The position numbers were made by a program, and so were the translations under genes. A DNA stretch of 64,000 nt, taken from NCBI GenBank assembly GCA_021325235.1, contig JAJPHN010000006.1, forward strand, positions 124,001 through 188,000. Direction: 5' to 3'. Under the pieces are notes generated by a model. That model made no database searches. It had not been told where the DNA came from and saw only the letters and a program-made list of their open reading frames with translations. This stretch comes from Terriglobia bacterium (GTDB taxonomy: Bacteria; Acidobacteriota; Terriglobia; Bryobacterales; Bryobacteraceae). Of this stretch, positions 52,170 to 60,519 are shown in pieces (position 1 is the first letter of the stretch; every line of letters starts with the position of its first letter).

Positions 52170-54025
52170 AGCGTTTCTGTTGTTTGTTGTTGGCGGCGGC
52201 GGCCTTTGCCGCGCAATCGGAAGCTCCGGACATCAGCGGTCCGCAGGTGATTGATCACCTGAACCGCACCATCGCCTGGTATCAGCATGTTTCGGCTGCG
52301 GATCAGAGCGGCAATGCGCCTGAAAACGTTCTGCTGGCCGAGAGTGTCCACCAATCGGCGAAACAGGTGGTGCGCAGAGCCTTTGCATTTGCGCGTGCGC
52401 AGGCCGCTGTACTGGCGAATCAGAAAGGTGATGGAACGCCGCAAACCGAACAGCCGCGCACGCTCGAGCAGACCGCCGCCGCTGCGAATGAGCGCGTCCA
52501 GAATCTCCAGAAGCGTATTGACGATCTGAATCAGCAAATCGCGAAAGCGTCGAAGCGGACGATCAACACGCTGCTCGCGCAACGCGACATGCTCAACGCC
52601 GATCTTTCCTTTGCCAAAGTTGCGCAGAGCGGAATTACCGACATGCTCAAATTCGCCAGCGGCGCCGAGAAGGGAAGCGGACTGCTCGGGCAAATCAACC
52701 TGCTCGCCGGATCGGATTCGATGCCGGCCGCTTTGAGCGATACAACTCCCGCCGCAAACACAGCCGCCAACACTCAGTCGAACAATACGAAATCGCAGGA
52801 CCATCCCGAGACGGCAGGTATAGCGGCGCTGCTGGCCGATACGTTTCGTTTGCTGCGAGAGCGCAGCCAGATCGATTCGCTGCGCGATGAGACGCGCAAG
52901 CTCGGCGACGAGATCGTCCAGCTGCGCGCACCGGTGCGGGCCAAGTTGCGCGACCTGTTGAAACAGAGCGATACGTATGCCAACACTGCCCTCGATCAGA
53001 CCGACCCCGCGGCCTTGAATACGCAGCGCCAGCAACTCGAGCGGATGGCGGCACGCTTCAAAGCACTTGCGAGCCCGATTCTGCCGCTCAGTGAGCAGGG
53101 GCTTGCGTTGACGGCCACAGAGGGCGCGCTTTCCCAATGGCGCGACAACACCGGCCAACGGCTGCAGACGATCCTCGGCTATCTGGCCTTCCGCCTGTGC
53201 ACGCTGCTCGCGGGCGTGGTGGTGCTGTTTATCGTGTCGGAAGTCGTGCGGCGCGCCACGGTTCGCTATGTGCGCGACACGCGCCGGCGGCAGCAGTTCG
53301 TTCTCATCCGGCGCTTCATTGTGGCCGTTATCGCGACCATCATGGTTGTGATTGCATCGCTGAGCGGGATCGGGTCGTTTGCCACGATCGCCGGATTCGT
53401 CACGGCCGGCCTGGCAGTGGCGCTGCAGAACGTCATCCTGTCGGTGGTCGCGTATTTCTTTTTGATCGGCCGCTATGGTTTGCGCACCGGCGATCGCGTC
53501 ACGGTGTCGGGTATCACGGGCGAGGTGATTGAAGTGGGGCTCGTTCGGCTATACCTGATGGAATTTGCCGGAACCGGCGCCGATCTGCATTCGACGGGGC
53601 GCGTGGCCGTTTTTTCGAATTCAGTGATTTTCCAACCATCTGCGCTGATCAAGCAAGCGCCCGGAACCGAATATGTCTGGCACGGGGTGGCGGTCACGCT
53701 TGCCTTCGAAGCCAACCTCGAGCAGGCCCGGGAACGTATGCTGTCCGCTGTCGAGTCCGTTTACAACACGTACAAACAGGTGATTCAGGCGCAGCATGCA
53801 GCGTTCGAGCGAGCGGTTAACACTCAGCTGCCCGATGCTTCGCCGACGAGCCGCGCTCATTACACCGATAGCGGCATCGAAGTCATCGTGCGCTATCCGG
53901 TCGAAATCGAGGACGTGTCGCGGGTGGACGAGAAGGTCATCAACGCGATTCTTCAGGAGATTCAAAAAGAGCCGGCTTTGAAGCTGGCGCCATCGAGTTA
54001 TCCCCGCACGCTGGGCACGACCTGA
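52166..54025 (+). CDS. Mechanosensitive channel of MscS family with large periplasmic domain
   Basis: 619 residues from GTG 52166, which overlaps the nupC stop and starts a signal peptide (KRFCCLLLAAAAFAAQ). A long helical periplasmic region (about 30-340) with coiled coils is followed by membrane helices and the MscS pore region GFVTAGLAVALQNVILSVV, then the cytosolic beta domain GDRVTVSGITGEVIEVGLV. These large MscS forms resemble MscK/YbiO and act as pressure-release channels or as envelope stress gates. Its place inside a nucleoside-salvage run is odd. The next gene begins 18 bases later. Confidence 0.9.
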   Translation: MKRFCCLLLAAAAFAAQSEAPDISGPQVIDHLNRTIAWYQHVSAADQSGNAPENVLLAESVHQSAKQVVRRAFAFARAQAAVLANQKGDGTPQTEQPRTLEQTAAAANERVQNLQKRIDDLNQQIAKASKRTINTLLAQRDMLNADLSFAKVAQSGITDMLKFASGAEKGSGLLGQINLLAGSDSMPAALSDTTPAANTAANTQSNNTKSQDHPETAGIAALLADTFRLLRERSQIDSLRDETRKLGDEIVQLRAPVRAKLRDLLKQSDTYANTALDQTDPAALNTQRQQLERMAARFKALASPILPLSEQGLALTATEGALSQWRDNTGQRLQTILGYLAFRLCTLLAGVVVLFIVSEVVRRATVRYVRDTRRRQQFVLIRRFIVAVIATIMVVIASLSGIGSFATIAGFVTAGLAVALQNVILSVVAYFFLIGRYGLRTGDRVTVSGITGEVIEVGLVRLYLMEFAGTGADLHSTGRVAVFSNSVIFQPSALIKQAPGTEYVWHGVAVTLAFEANLEQARERMLSAVESVYNTYKQVIQAQHAAFERAVNTQLPDASPTSRAHYTDSGIEVIVRYPVEIEDVSRVDEKVINAILQEIQKEPALKLAPSSYPRTLGTT

Positions 54026-54043
54026 TTCGGAGGAGAGGACAGC

Positions 54044-54853
54044 CTGCAGACCGCCGCTGAATTCGTTCGCAGCAGAACCAGTGTGAGTCCGCGCGTCGGT
54101 GTCGTGCTCGGCAGCGGACTAGGCGCCTTTGCCGAGCATGTCGAGGGCGGCGTTCGCATTCCGTATGGCGAAATTCCCGCTATGCCTTCTTCGACAGCCA
54201 TCGGACACAAAGGCGAGCTGGTGCTGGGGCGAGTCAGCGGTGTCGAAGTGGCGGTGCTCTCCGGGCGCTTTCATCTGTATGAAGGCTACTCGGCCCAGCA
54301 GGTCGTGAGCGGAATCCGATTGCTGTATGAACTCGGCGTGCGAACGGTGCTGCTCACCTGCGCGGCGGGCGGATTAAATCTGGAGTACGCCGAGGGCGCG
54401 CTGGTTCTTTTGTCCGACCACATCAATCTGCAAGGGGCGAACCCGCTGGTCGGTCCCAACGACGAGCGGCTTGGGCCGCGGTTTCCCGACATGACAGAAG
54501 CCTACTCGGCCGACCTGCGCAAGCTGGCGAAGCGGACCGCGGACGACCTCGCGATCACCTTGCACGAAGGCGTTTACGCAGCCGTGCTGGGGCCGAGTTA
54601 CGAGACGCCGGCCGAGATTCGATTTCTGAAGCATATTGGAGCCGATCTGGTCGGCATGTCGACCGTAGCGGAGACGATTGCGGCCAATCACCTGGGCATG
54701 CGTGTGCTCGCCATTGCGTGCGTGACGAATCTCGCGGCCGGACTGGGATCGGGCAAGCTGGTGCATGACGATGTGCTCGCCATTGCGAACCGCGTTTCGG
54801 GAACGTTCCTGAAACTGGTGAGTGCGCTCGTGCCGCAGCTCGCGCAGTCATGA
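54044..54853 (+). CDS. punA: Purine-nucleoside phosphorylase (probable CTG start)
   Basis: About 269 residues. The first ordinary start is GTG 54083, but the in-frame codons before it read QTAAEFVRSRTS, the conserved first helix of this enzyme family, and TGA lies just upstream. CTG 54044 follows GGAGGAGAGGA at 5 bases, a strong ribosome site, so CTG initiation is likely. Active-site marks: VLGSGLGAFA, SGRFHLYEGYS (phosphate binding), LTCAAGGLN and the purine-binding GPSYETPAEIR with VGMSTV. It splits inosine and guanosine. It is in the nucleoside run; the stop overlaps the HAD gene by 4 bases. Confidence 0.9.
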   Translation: MQTAAEFVRSRTSVSPRVGVVLGSGLGAFAEHVEGGVRIPYGEIPAMPSSTAIGHKGELVLGRVSGVEVAVLSGRFHLYEGYSAQQVVSGIRLLYELGVRTVLLTCAAGGLNLEYAEGALVLLSDHINLQGANPLVGPNDERLGPRFPDMTEAYSADLRKLAKRTADDLAITLHEGVYAAVLGPSYETPAEIRFLKHIGADLVGMSTVAETIAANHLGMRVLAIACVTNLAAGLGSGKLVHDDVLAIANRVSGTFLKLVSALVPQLAQS

Positions 54854-55536
54854 ACGGTACGGCGCGAAGTCTGGTTCTGTTCGATATCGACGGCACCTTA
54901 ATGCGCGGTGCCGGCCCGCACCACAAGCTGGCGTTGATCGAAGGCGTGCGGCGTGTGACCGGATGCGACGTGACGCTGGACGGAGTGGCAACCGCGGGCA
55001 GTCTGGACCGGGATCTGATCGCGGGCATGCTGCGTGCACAGGGCCGGAGCGAACGCGCCATTCGCGATGTGCTGCGGCGCGCGATGCGCGAATGCCAGGA
55101 GCGTTATCTCGAGAGCTGTCCGGCCGATCTGACCCCGTTCCTGTGCCCGGATGTGCGGCAGACGCTTGAGGCTCTGCGTGCCGGGAACGTCGCCATGGGC
55201 GTGGTGAGCGGCAATCTGGCTGCAATCGGCTGGCGGAAGCTCGAACTGGCCGGTGTGCGCCACTTCTTCGCATTTGGGGCTTTCGCCGAGGATGGCCGTT
55301 CCCGAACCCGCCTGGCCCAGGTGGCGTACTGGCGCGCGCTTCGTCAGCAAATCGTTCGAAAGGGCAGCCGCGTTTCGCTGATTGGCGATCATCCGAACGA
55401 TGTGGAAGCAGCGAGGCGCAACGGCTTTCAATCGATCGCAGTAGCGAGCGGCGTTGTTTCGCGCGAAGAACTGGCTGCGAGCCGGCCCGATATTCTGCTG
55501 GATCGCCTCGGGCAGCTGGAACTGGCTAGGATCTGA
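54850..55536 (+). CDS. HAD-superfamily hydrolase
   Basis: 228 residues. HAD motif I DIDGTL (first Asp nucleophile), motif II near VVSGN, the lysine/arginine motif III region and motif IV GDHPNDVEAA are in order; a helical cap lies at about 25-95. It resembles phosphoglycolate phosphatase and nucleotide-type HADs. In this operon position it may remove phosphate from a sugar phosphate or nucleotide made by the phosphorylases, but this is inferred from context. It overlaps the purine phosphorylase by 4 bases and its 3' end overlaps the convergent VanZ gene by 11 bases. Confidence 0.88.
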   Translation: MNGTARSLVLFDIDGTLMRGAGPHHKLALIEGVRRVTGCDVTLDGVATAGSLDRDLIAGMLRAQGRSERAIRDVLRRAMRECQERYLESCPADLTPFLCPDVRQTLEALRAGNVAMGVVSGNLAAIGWRKLELAGVRHFFAFGAFAEDGRSRTRLAQVAYWRALRQQIVRKGSRVSLIGDHPNDVEAARRNGFQSIAVASGVVSREELAASRPDILLDRLGQLELARI

Positions 55537-55987
55537 CCAGTTGGGACGGCTCCGATGGCTGCCGCGAGAACCAGGGCAAGCGGGCGATCACAACACAGAT
55601 GGCAATTCCGAGCGCCGTTCCGCCGGTATTGATCAGGACGTCGCGAATGGCCGGGTCACGATCGGGAAAAAAACGCTGCAGGAACTCACTGCAGCAGCCA
55701 ACGGCAGCACCGGCGCCCAGTACAATCCAGCTTTTTTTATCCTGTGAGCCGAGTGCCAGCCATAGTAGTACTGCCAGTACGCAGAACAGGGTCACGTGGA
55801 AGCCCTTGTCGGCCAGCAGGTGGACGAGGTCGTAGGAATTCCCATGATCCTTGAGACTTTGCAGAAATTCGCTCGAGAAGAAGCTGAATCCGGCGTCGGC
55901 CCATTTCAATGCCAGCGACGTAGAGGAAAAGAAGATCACGCAGATCCAGGCCGCCACAGCCCAAGCCCAGGTTCGAGTGCTAGACAT
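55526..55987 (-). CDS. VanZ-family membrane protein
   Basis: 153 residues with four to five hydrophobic helices. The VanZ-like pattern is seen in DKGFHVTLFCVLAVLLWLAL, then SEFLQRFFPDRDPAIRDVLINTGGTALGI, whose RDPxxxDVxxNxxG part is the family signature (quoted here as two segments). VanZ-like proteins are linked to envelope synthesis and, in some clusters, to exosortase systems. It lies next to a PEP-CTERM protein gene on the same strand, which supports an envelope role. No glycopeptide resistance should be assumed. Confidence 0.88.
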   Translation of the reverse strand: MSSTRTWAWAVAAWICVIFFSSTSLALKWADAGFSFFSSEFLQSLKDHGNSYDLVHLLADKGFHVTLFCVLAVLLWLALGSQDKKSWIVLGAGAAVGCCSEFLQRFFPDRDPAIRDVLINTGGTALGIAICVVIARLPWFSRQPSEPSQLVRS

Positions 55988-56032
55988 GCGAAGCGCTCGG
56001 TCGGGAGGCTGTCGGGTCGGCTGGCGCGGGAA

Positions 56033-56893
56033 TCATTCAGTTCTGAGTTTAGCTGTTCGGCGGATCTTTCGAAGGCACCAGAGCAAGACGAAACCGGCCA
56101 GCAGGAGCCAGTACCCGGACGGTTCCGGTGTCGGGACAATGGCCGCACCGGGCGTGGTTTCCAGATTCGAACCCGGCTTTTTGCTGGTATTTCCGCTGCC
56201 CGGTGCAGCGCCTCCGACGCCTCCGAAGCCCCCGGCTGAGTCAGCGCCCGAAAGCCACGGCTTTGAATTTGCGCCGCCGCCGGAGGTCTCGCCCGCGACT
56301 GTCGGCAGTCCAGCCGCCACTGCGACCTCTTCCGGAGCAACCGGACCGCCAATGCGATGCGTATCGACAGGAACCTGCGGTACTGCCTGCTCGGCCTCGG
56401 CCGAAGCCTGGCGATCCTCGCGCTCGGGCAGATTTGGCTGCTGCGGGGTTTTCGAGAGCAGGTTGCCGCAACGTGTGCGCGCATACGGAATCTGGTCCGA
56501 ACCGGCGAGCTGCACGAGCTTTTCGCCGGCCGGAATCTGGATGCGATGCCGCGTCCAGAAGATAACGCCGGCTTTGCGGAAGGAAACATAGTAGGAACCC
56601 GCGGCGGCATTCGTTACGATACCGGTGGCCCGCAGCCCGGCGTAGTGCGCACGCGCGATGCGGTCCGGCTTCCGGCTGAATTCTTCCACGCTGTGGATGC
56701 CGCCGGGGACAACACTGTAGGGATAGAGGCGCGGCCGGCCTTTTGCTTCGACAGCTTGCAAACGGAGGTTAGCAGCGGGTTTGGTATCGGCTCGCCAGGT
56801 CCGCTGCATGCCCTGGTGCGCACAGCTCCCCGCAATCAGCAGCAGGGCCAGGGCGAAAAGCCCTTTCGGCGCCGAACTGAGGGTGCGAAGCAT
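56033..56893 (-). CDS. Secreted protein with PEP-CTERM sorting tail
   Basis: 286 residues. The leader FALALLLIAGSC suits a lipoprotein or a signal peptide (Cys24). The N-terminal part contains a beta-rich domain (RLYPYSVVPGGIHSVEEF, FRKAGVIFWTRHRIQIPAGE) that I cannot name; from about 165 the sequence is low-complexity Pro/Gly/Ser. The tail is a clear PEP-CTERM: TPEP, then a hydrophobic helix (YWLLLAGFVLLWCL) and basic residues RKIRR. It should be cut and attached by an exosortase, not encoded here. It lies behind the ROK kinase gene and before VanZ. Confidence 0.82.
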   Translation of the reverse strand: MLRTLSSAPKGLFALALLLIAGSCAHQGMQRTWRADTKPAANLRLQAVEAKGRPRLYPYSVVPGGIHSVEEFSRKPDRIARAHYAGLRATGIVTNAAAGSYYVSFRKAGVIFWTRHRIQIPAGEKLVQLAGSDQIPYARTRCGNLLSKTPQQPNLPEREDRQASAEAEQAVPQVPVDTHRIGGPVAPEEVAVAAGLPTVAGETSGGGANSKPWLSGADSAGGFGGVGGAAPGSGNTSKKPGSNLETTPGAAIVPTPEPSGYWLLLAGFVLLWCLRKIRRTAKLRTE

Positions 56894-56967
56894 ACACCCT
56901 CATCGGCGCGAACGGGGCTTTCCGCAGGACCAGGACTCCTAAGCCCGGAAATTTCTGAATCGACGTG

Positions 56968-57987
56968 TTAGCGCGAAAGACCGCTGCTACGGGCGAATTT
57001 GAGTGCTTCGATGGCTGCCCCGCGCGCCCCCGCTGTATCGCCGTTGGGCATGACATGAATGGGTACATCGGCCTGCTCGACTCGCTGCTTCGGCATTGCG
57101 GTTCGCACTTCGGTAAGGAACCACTGCTGGAACTCCGGTCCGGTCTCGAGCGCGCCTCCGCCGACCAGCAGGGCATCGGGGTCGAAGGTGTTGATCATGG
57201 CGTCGAAGAACAGACCCAGCGCGTGCGCCTGAACGCGGAACACTTCGCGGCAGAGCGCGTCGCCTTTTTCCGCCAGGCCGCGCACCTGACGTGCCGCCTG
57301 CGCGGGAGGCAGGGAAGCGAGTGGATGGTCCGGCTCTTTGCCCAGAAAGTAAGGCAGGAGGCAGCGCTCGATGGCAGTGAGCGAGCACAGCGATTCGAGA
57401 TCGCCGGCGCGGTCGCAGTTACAGGCGGGGCGCAACCCGTTCAGCCCTTCGATGCTGTGATACGGCACCAGGACGTGGCCCAGTTCGCCGCCGAAACCTT
57501 TGCGGCCCACCAGCACATTGCCATCGATCACGATGCCGCCGCCGAGCCCGGTACCGATGATGGCGGAAACGGATGTGGCGCGTGCGGCCGAGCCGAAAAG
57601 CACAAAATGTCCCCACAGCGCCGCCGCGTTGCCGTCATTGAGATAGGTGACGGGCTTGCCAAGCTGAGCTTCCAGCGCCCCGCGGATATCGAAGCCGGCC
57701 CAGTCGGGATGGACGAAGTTGGTCGAACCGCGCGCGCTGAGCACTCCGGAGGCGCTCGCCGGGCCGGGCGTGTCGAGGCCCACGGCGACCACTGAGTCGA
57801 GTTGCACACCGACCTTCGCGGCAGCCGCTTCGAGACCTTCCGTCACTTGCCCGAGACAGACTGCTGGTCCTTCTTTCGAGCGCGCCGGGTACTCGCACAT
57901 TTCCTCGATCAGGAATTGCTCGTCTTCGCTCAGAAAGGTGTAATTGACCGCGGTCCCGCCGAGGTCTACGCCGGCAACAAGAGGCAC
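56968..57987 (-). CDS. ROK-family sugar kinase
   Basis: 339 residues from GTG 57987. The ATP motif GVDLGGTAVNYTFL, sugar-binding LNDGNAAALWG, the ROK signature IIGTGLGGGIVIDGNV and a metal-binding cysteine/histidine region (GHVLVP...CNCDRAGDLESL) are present. It has no DNA-binding domain. It is a second ROK kinase in the window, rather different from the glucokinase at 43 kb, for example in its longer zinc loop; the sugar may be a hexose, an amino-sugar or an allose-type sugar. It is adjacent to the PEP-CTERM protein on the same strand. Confidence 0.88.
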   Translation of the reverse strand: MPLVAGVDLGGTAVNYTFLSEDEQFLIEEMCEYPARSKEGPAVCLGQVTEGLEAAAAKVGVQLDSVVAVGLDTPGPASASGVLSARGSTNFVHPDWAGFDIRGALEAQLGKPVTYLNDGNAAALWGHFVLFGSAARATSVSAIIGTGLGGGIVIDGNVLVGRKGFGGELGHVLVPYHSIEGLNGLRPACNCDRAGDLESLCSLTAIERCLLPYFLGKEPDHPLASLPPAQAARQVRGLAEKGDALCREVFRVQAHALGLFFDAMINTFDPDALLVGGGALETGPEFQQWFLTEVRTAMPKQRVEQADVPIHVMPNGDTAGARGAAIEALKFARSSGLSR

Positions 57988-58052
57988 GTTCCGCTCCGTT
58001 TTGCATCATATCGCCGGGGCGTTCCGTGGCTTGTTGACCGGAACACGATCCT

Positions 58053-58460
58053 TCATTGCCGGGCAAATACGAGGTCGGGAACGCGTCCTTGAAACCAGTT
58101 GAGGGCAGCACGATCGGGGTTGAGCAGCTTCATGCGAACCCGGTCCGCATCTCTTCCGGTTCCGATGGTCAGGCTCGCCATATTCCCGCGTCTGACCTTC
58201 CCCGAAACCGGTTTTGCTTCTTGCTCGTGGTCAATCCCGGTCAGGCTTCCGTCCGCCTCCTCGGTAAATCGCTCGGGCGCTTGGAAGGTTCCGCGAAGGC
58301 GATCCCGTTGTTGCTGCAAATCCAGCCTCATAACGGGATCGCCTTCACGTTCCAGGATCCAGGTTCCGGCAAAGCGTTTCTTCCCGCAAGCGGAGCAAAG
58401 CCCGCAGCAAAGCAACGAGCAAAGCGTTAGTATCACCGCTACACTGCGGAATTTCGTCAT
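58053..58460 (-). CDS. Small putative lipoprotein of unknown function
   Basis: 135 residues. The leader VAVILTLCSLLCCGLCSACG has several cysteines and a plausible lipobox (LCSAC), so it is likely a lipid-anchored periplasmic protein. The mature part (GTWILEREGDPVMRLDLQQQ, then RLRGTFQAPERF and RGNMASLTIG) is a small beta barrel of the type seen in many acidobacterial secreted unknowns. It sits between the M56-TonB gene and the ROK kinase. No enzyme motif. Confidence 0.7.
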   Translation of the reverse strand: MTKFRSVAVILTLCSLLCCGLCSACGKKRFAGTWILEREGDPVMRLDLQQQRDRLRGTFQAPERFTEEADGSLTGIDHEQEAKPVSGKVRRGNMASLTIGTGRDADRVRMKLLNPDRAALNWFQGRVPDLVFARQ

Positions 58461-58487
58461 GGCGTTATCGCTGGCGGTTCAGCCGCG

Positions 58488-60053
58488 TTACTCGCTGAGC
58501 GTGTAGTTCACGATGATGTCGGTCGTAACAGCAACGGGATTGCCGTTCAGCAGCACCGGACGGTAACGCCACTGCCGGACCGCTTCGAGCGCCGACTCGG
58601 AAAGCGATGCGCCGGGCGAACGGATCACGTGGAGCTCGAGCGGCACACCCTCTTTCGAGATGTCGGCCTGAATCTCGACCGTCCCCTGCAGGTGCGCCTG
58701 CTTGGCATCGGCCGGATAAACCGGCTGCACTTTGTTGATCAGATTGTTTTCCGCGACTTCGCCGGCTACGGGGATATAGCCGGCGGCAGCCGCGGCGGTT
58801 GCATTGGTCTTCTCGGAGTCATCGACCGTCAGGGTGAGCTCGCGCTTTAGGTCCGAATCGTCCTTGAGATTGAACGCAGAGAGATATGGTTTGAAGCCCT
58901 GCTTGTCGATTCGAAGGATGTACGGGCCGCCAGGCGCCTCGGGGAGTGCGAAGCTGCCGTCGGCGCTGGAAGTAGCTTCGAACTTCTGGCCGTTGTCGGG
59001 GTTGTCGAGCGTCAGCTTCGCGTCGGCAACTCGCGCGCCGTGCGAGTCGAAGACGGAACCGGTAATGGTAGCGGCCGAAAGCCCGCTCGATGCGAGCAGC
59101 GCCGCCAAAAACGAACGTTTCATAAATAAACCTCCTGAGTGACGTGATTGGGTAGTGGATGCAGTGACGCTGGATGCGGCGAGTGCGACCGAAGTGAGCA
59201 CGGCCACGGCGGACCATGTGCGCCCGCGCGAAAGCCGTGCGCGGGATGGGTTCAGAATCGAGTGCAGGCGCGTTTCCAGATCGCCCCGGCGCGCCATGCC
59301 GATTCCGGCGAAGTTAGCGAGCGCCGGTCGGCGTATGCTCTGCGCAATGGCCAGCAATTCGGCAGCATATTGCGAAGGAAGCAGTCCGGAATGGAGCACG
59401 GCGGCGTCGCAGGCCAGTTCGCTTTCCATACGCAGTTTGCGGCGGACGAACCAGGCGAGCGGCTGAAACCACCAAAGCGCGGCGATCAGTTGAGCGGCAA
59501 GTTGCGCCAGTACATCGCGCCGTTTGATATGCGCCAGTTCGTGCCGGACAACTGCCCGCAGCCGCAGCGGCGTCCACTCACGTGCGCAGGCGGGCAGCAC
59601 AATGCGGGGTCGGAAGACGCCGCAGGTGAGCGGAACGATTGCGCGCTCCGAGAGCAGGACGGGCACCGTGCTCAGCGGTGGATTCTCCATTGGTTCTCCA
59701 CCGCGAACCAGCCGCCGGGTGGCGAAAGCGCCGATGAGCAGCGGCACCAGGCCGCACAACACTCCTCCGAGCCAGATCCAGAGCGGCCAGTTCGGACCGC
59801 TGCTCGGACCCGATGCGATCCGCACGGTCTGCGACACACTCACGCTTGCTGTCGCTGCTGGGTGTGCGGGTAGCGGCACGCGGATCTCCGGCACGAGTAC
59901 AAGCAGGAGCGGCAGCAACGCCAGCAGAACCAGCGCATACAGCAGCACTTTGTGGCGTACGGCGGCCGGACGGTTTCGCCAAATGTGCCGCATCAGTTCA
60001 GCCATCCCGAGCAGAACCGCCGAGCGCAGCAACAATTCGAGCCAGAGCGACAT
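58488..60053 (-). CDS. M56 (BlaR1-type) membrane protease fused to regulatory and TonB C-terminal domains
   Basis: 521 residues. The N-terminal 300 residues form a BlaR1-like M56 peptidase: several membrane helices and the cytosolic zinc motif HELAHIKRRD (171-180), second ligand near ESELACDAAV. A further hydrophobic segment (about 282-299) is followed by MKRSFLAALLASSGLSAA, itself a complete signal peptide, a carboxypeptidase-regulatory domain (ITGSVFDSHGARVADAKL) and a TonB C-terminal domain (VQPVYPADAKQAHLQGTVEI, VRQWRYRPVLLNG). There is no penicillin-sensing domain. At 59123 an internal ATG is preceded by AGGAGG at good distance, so a separate secreted product may also be made. It overlaps the BlaI gene by one base. 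Confidence 0.92.
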   Translation of the reverse strand: MSLWLELLLRSAVLLGMAELMRHIWRNRPAAVRHKVLLYALVLLALLPLLLVLVPEIRVPLPAHPAATASVSVSQTVRIASGPSSGPNWPLWIWLGGVLCGLVPLLIGAFATRRLVRGGEPMENPPLSTVPVLLSERAIVPLTCGVFRPRIVLPACAREWTPLRLRAVVRHELAHIKRRDVLAQLAAQLIAALWWFQPLAWFVRRKLRMESELACDAAVLHSGLLPSQYAAELLAIAQSIRRPALANFAGIGMARRGDLETRLHSILNPSRARLSRGRTWSAVAVLTSVALAASSVTASTTQSRHSGGLFMKRSFLAALLASSGLSAATITGSVFDSHGARVADAKLTLDNPDNGQKFEATSSADGSFALPEAPGGPYILRIDKQGFKPYLSAFNLKDDSDLKRELTLTVDDSEKTNATAAAAAGYIPVAGEVAENNLINKVQPVYPADAKQAHLQGTVEIQADISKEGVPLELHVIRSPGASLSESALEAVRQWRYRPVLLNGNPVAVTTDIIVNYTLSE

Positions 60054-60439
60054 CAGCGGCCTTCCTTTCTGGCCTGCTCGATCAAGGCGGTCAGGCGGTC
60101 GAAATCTTCATCCGTCAGATCGCGCGCCGAGACATTCAGCAGCGTCGCGACCGCCTGTTCCGGCGAATTATCGAAAAACGTCTCGAGCAGATGCGCGACC
60201 GCCGAGCGCCGGGCCTTGTCGCGCGGCACAACCGGCAGGTACACATACTTGAGATCCTTTTCCTCGTGCCGGATATGCTTCTTCTCTTCGAGCACGCGCA
60301 GCATGGCGCGCACCGCCGAGTAGCTGGGCGGATCTGGCAGAGCTTCCAGGATTTCGGCTACCGTCGCCCGGCCCCGCCGGTAGAGCACGTCCATGATCTG
60401 CCGCTCGCGGCGGCTGAGTTTATGCTGTGCGCTTAGCAT
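60053..60439 (-). CDS. blaI: BlaI/MecI/CopY-family transcriptional repressor
   Basis: 128 residues from ATG 60439 (the frame is open to 60484). The winged-helix N-terminus shows KLSRRERQIMDVLYRRGRAT, then SYSAVRAMLRVLEEKKHIRHEE; the C-terminal dimerisation part ends in a coiled region. These repressors are inactivated by cleavage by the partner M56 protease, here the next gene with a TGATG overlap. It probably represses its own promoter, which lies just in front of the gene. The signal that triggers it is unknown; no beta-lactamase is in the window. Confidence 0.93.
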   Translation of the reverse strand: MLSAQHKLSRRERQIMDVLYRRGRATVAEILEALPDPPSYSAVRAMLRVLEEKKHIRHEEKDLKYVYLPVVPRDKARRSAVAHLLETFFDNSPEQAVATLLNVSARDLTDEDFDRLTALIEQARKEGR

Positions 60440-60448
60440 CCTGCTAGA

Positions 60449-60477
60449 AAAGTAGCACCGCTGCTCGTGCCTGTCAA
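60449..60477 (-). promoter_or_regulatory. blaI promoter with an internal inverted repeat (candidate BlaI operator)
   Basis: On the minus strand TTGACA (60477-60472), a 17-base spacer and TACTTT (60454-60449). The spacer holds GCAC-N8-GTGC (60455-60470), fit for repressor binding. The start codon lies 10 bases after the -10, so the mRNA would have almost no leader. Confidence 0.6.
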
Positions 60478-60519
60478 GAGCCATTTACGGGGAACTATAC
60501 TGAAACGAGAGCCCCGCAC

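Noticed and set aside
58488-60439. Beta-lactam resistance regulator
   Set aside because: The BlaI/M56 pair is present, but the penicillin-sensing domain and any beta-lactamase are missing; TonB and regulatory domains take their place.
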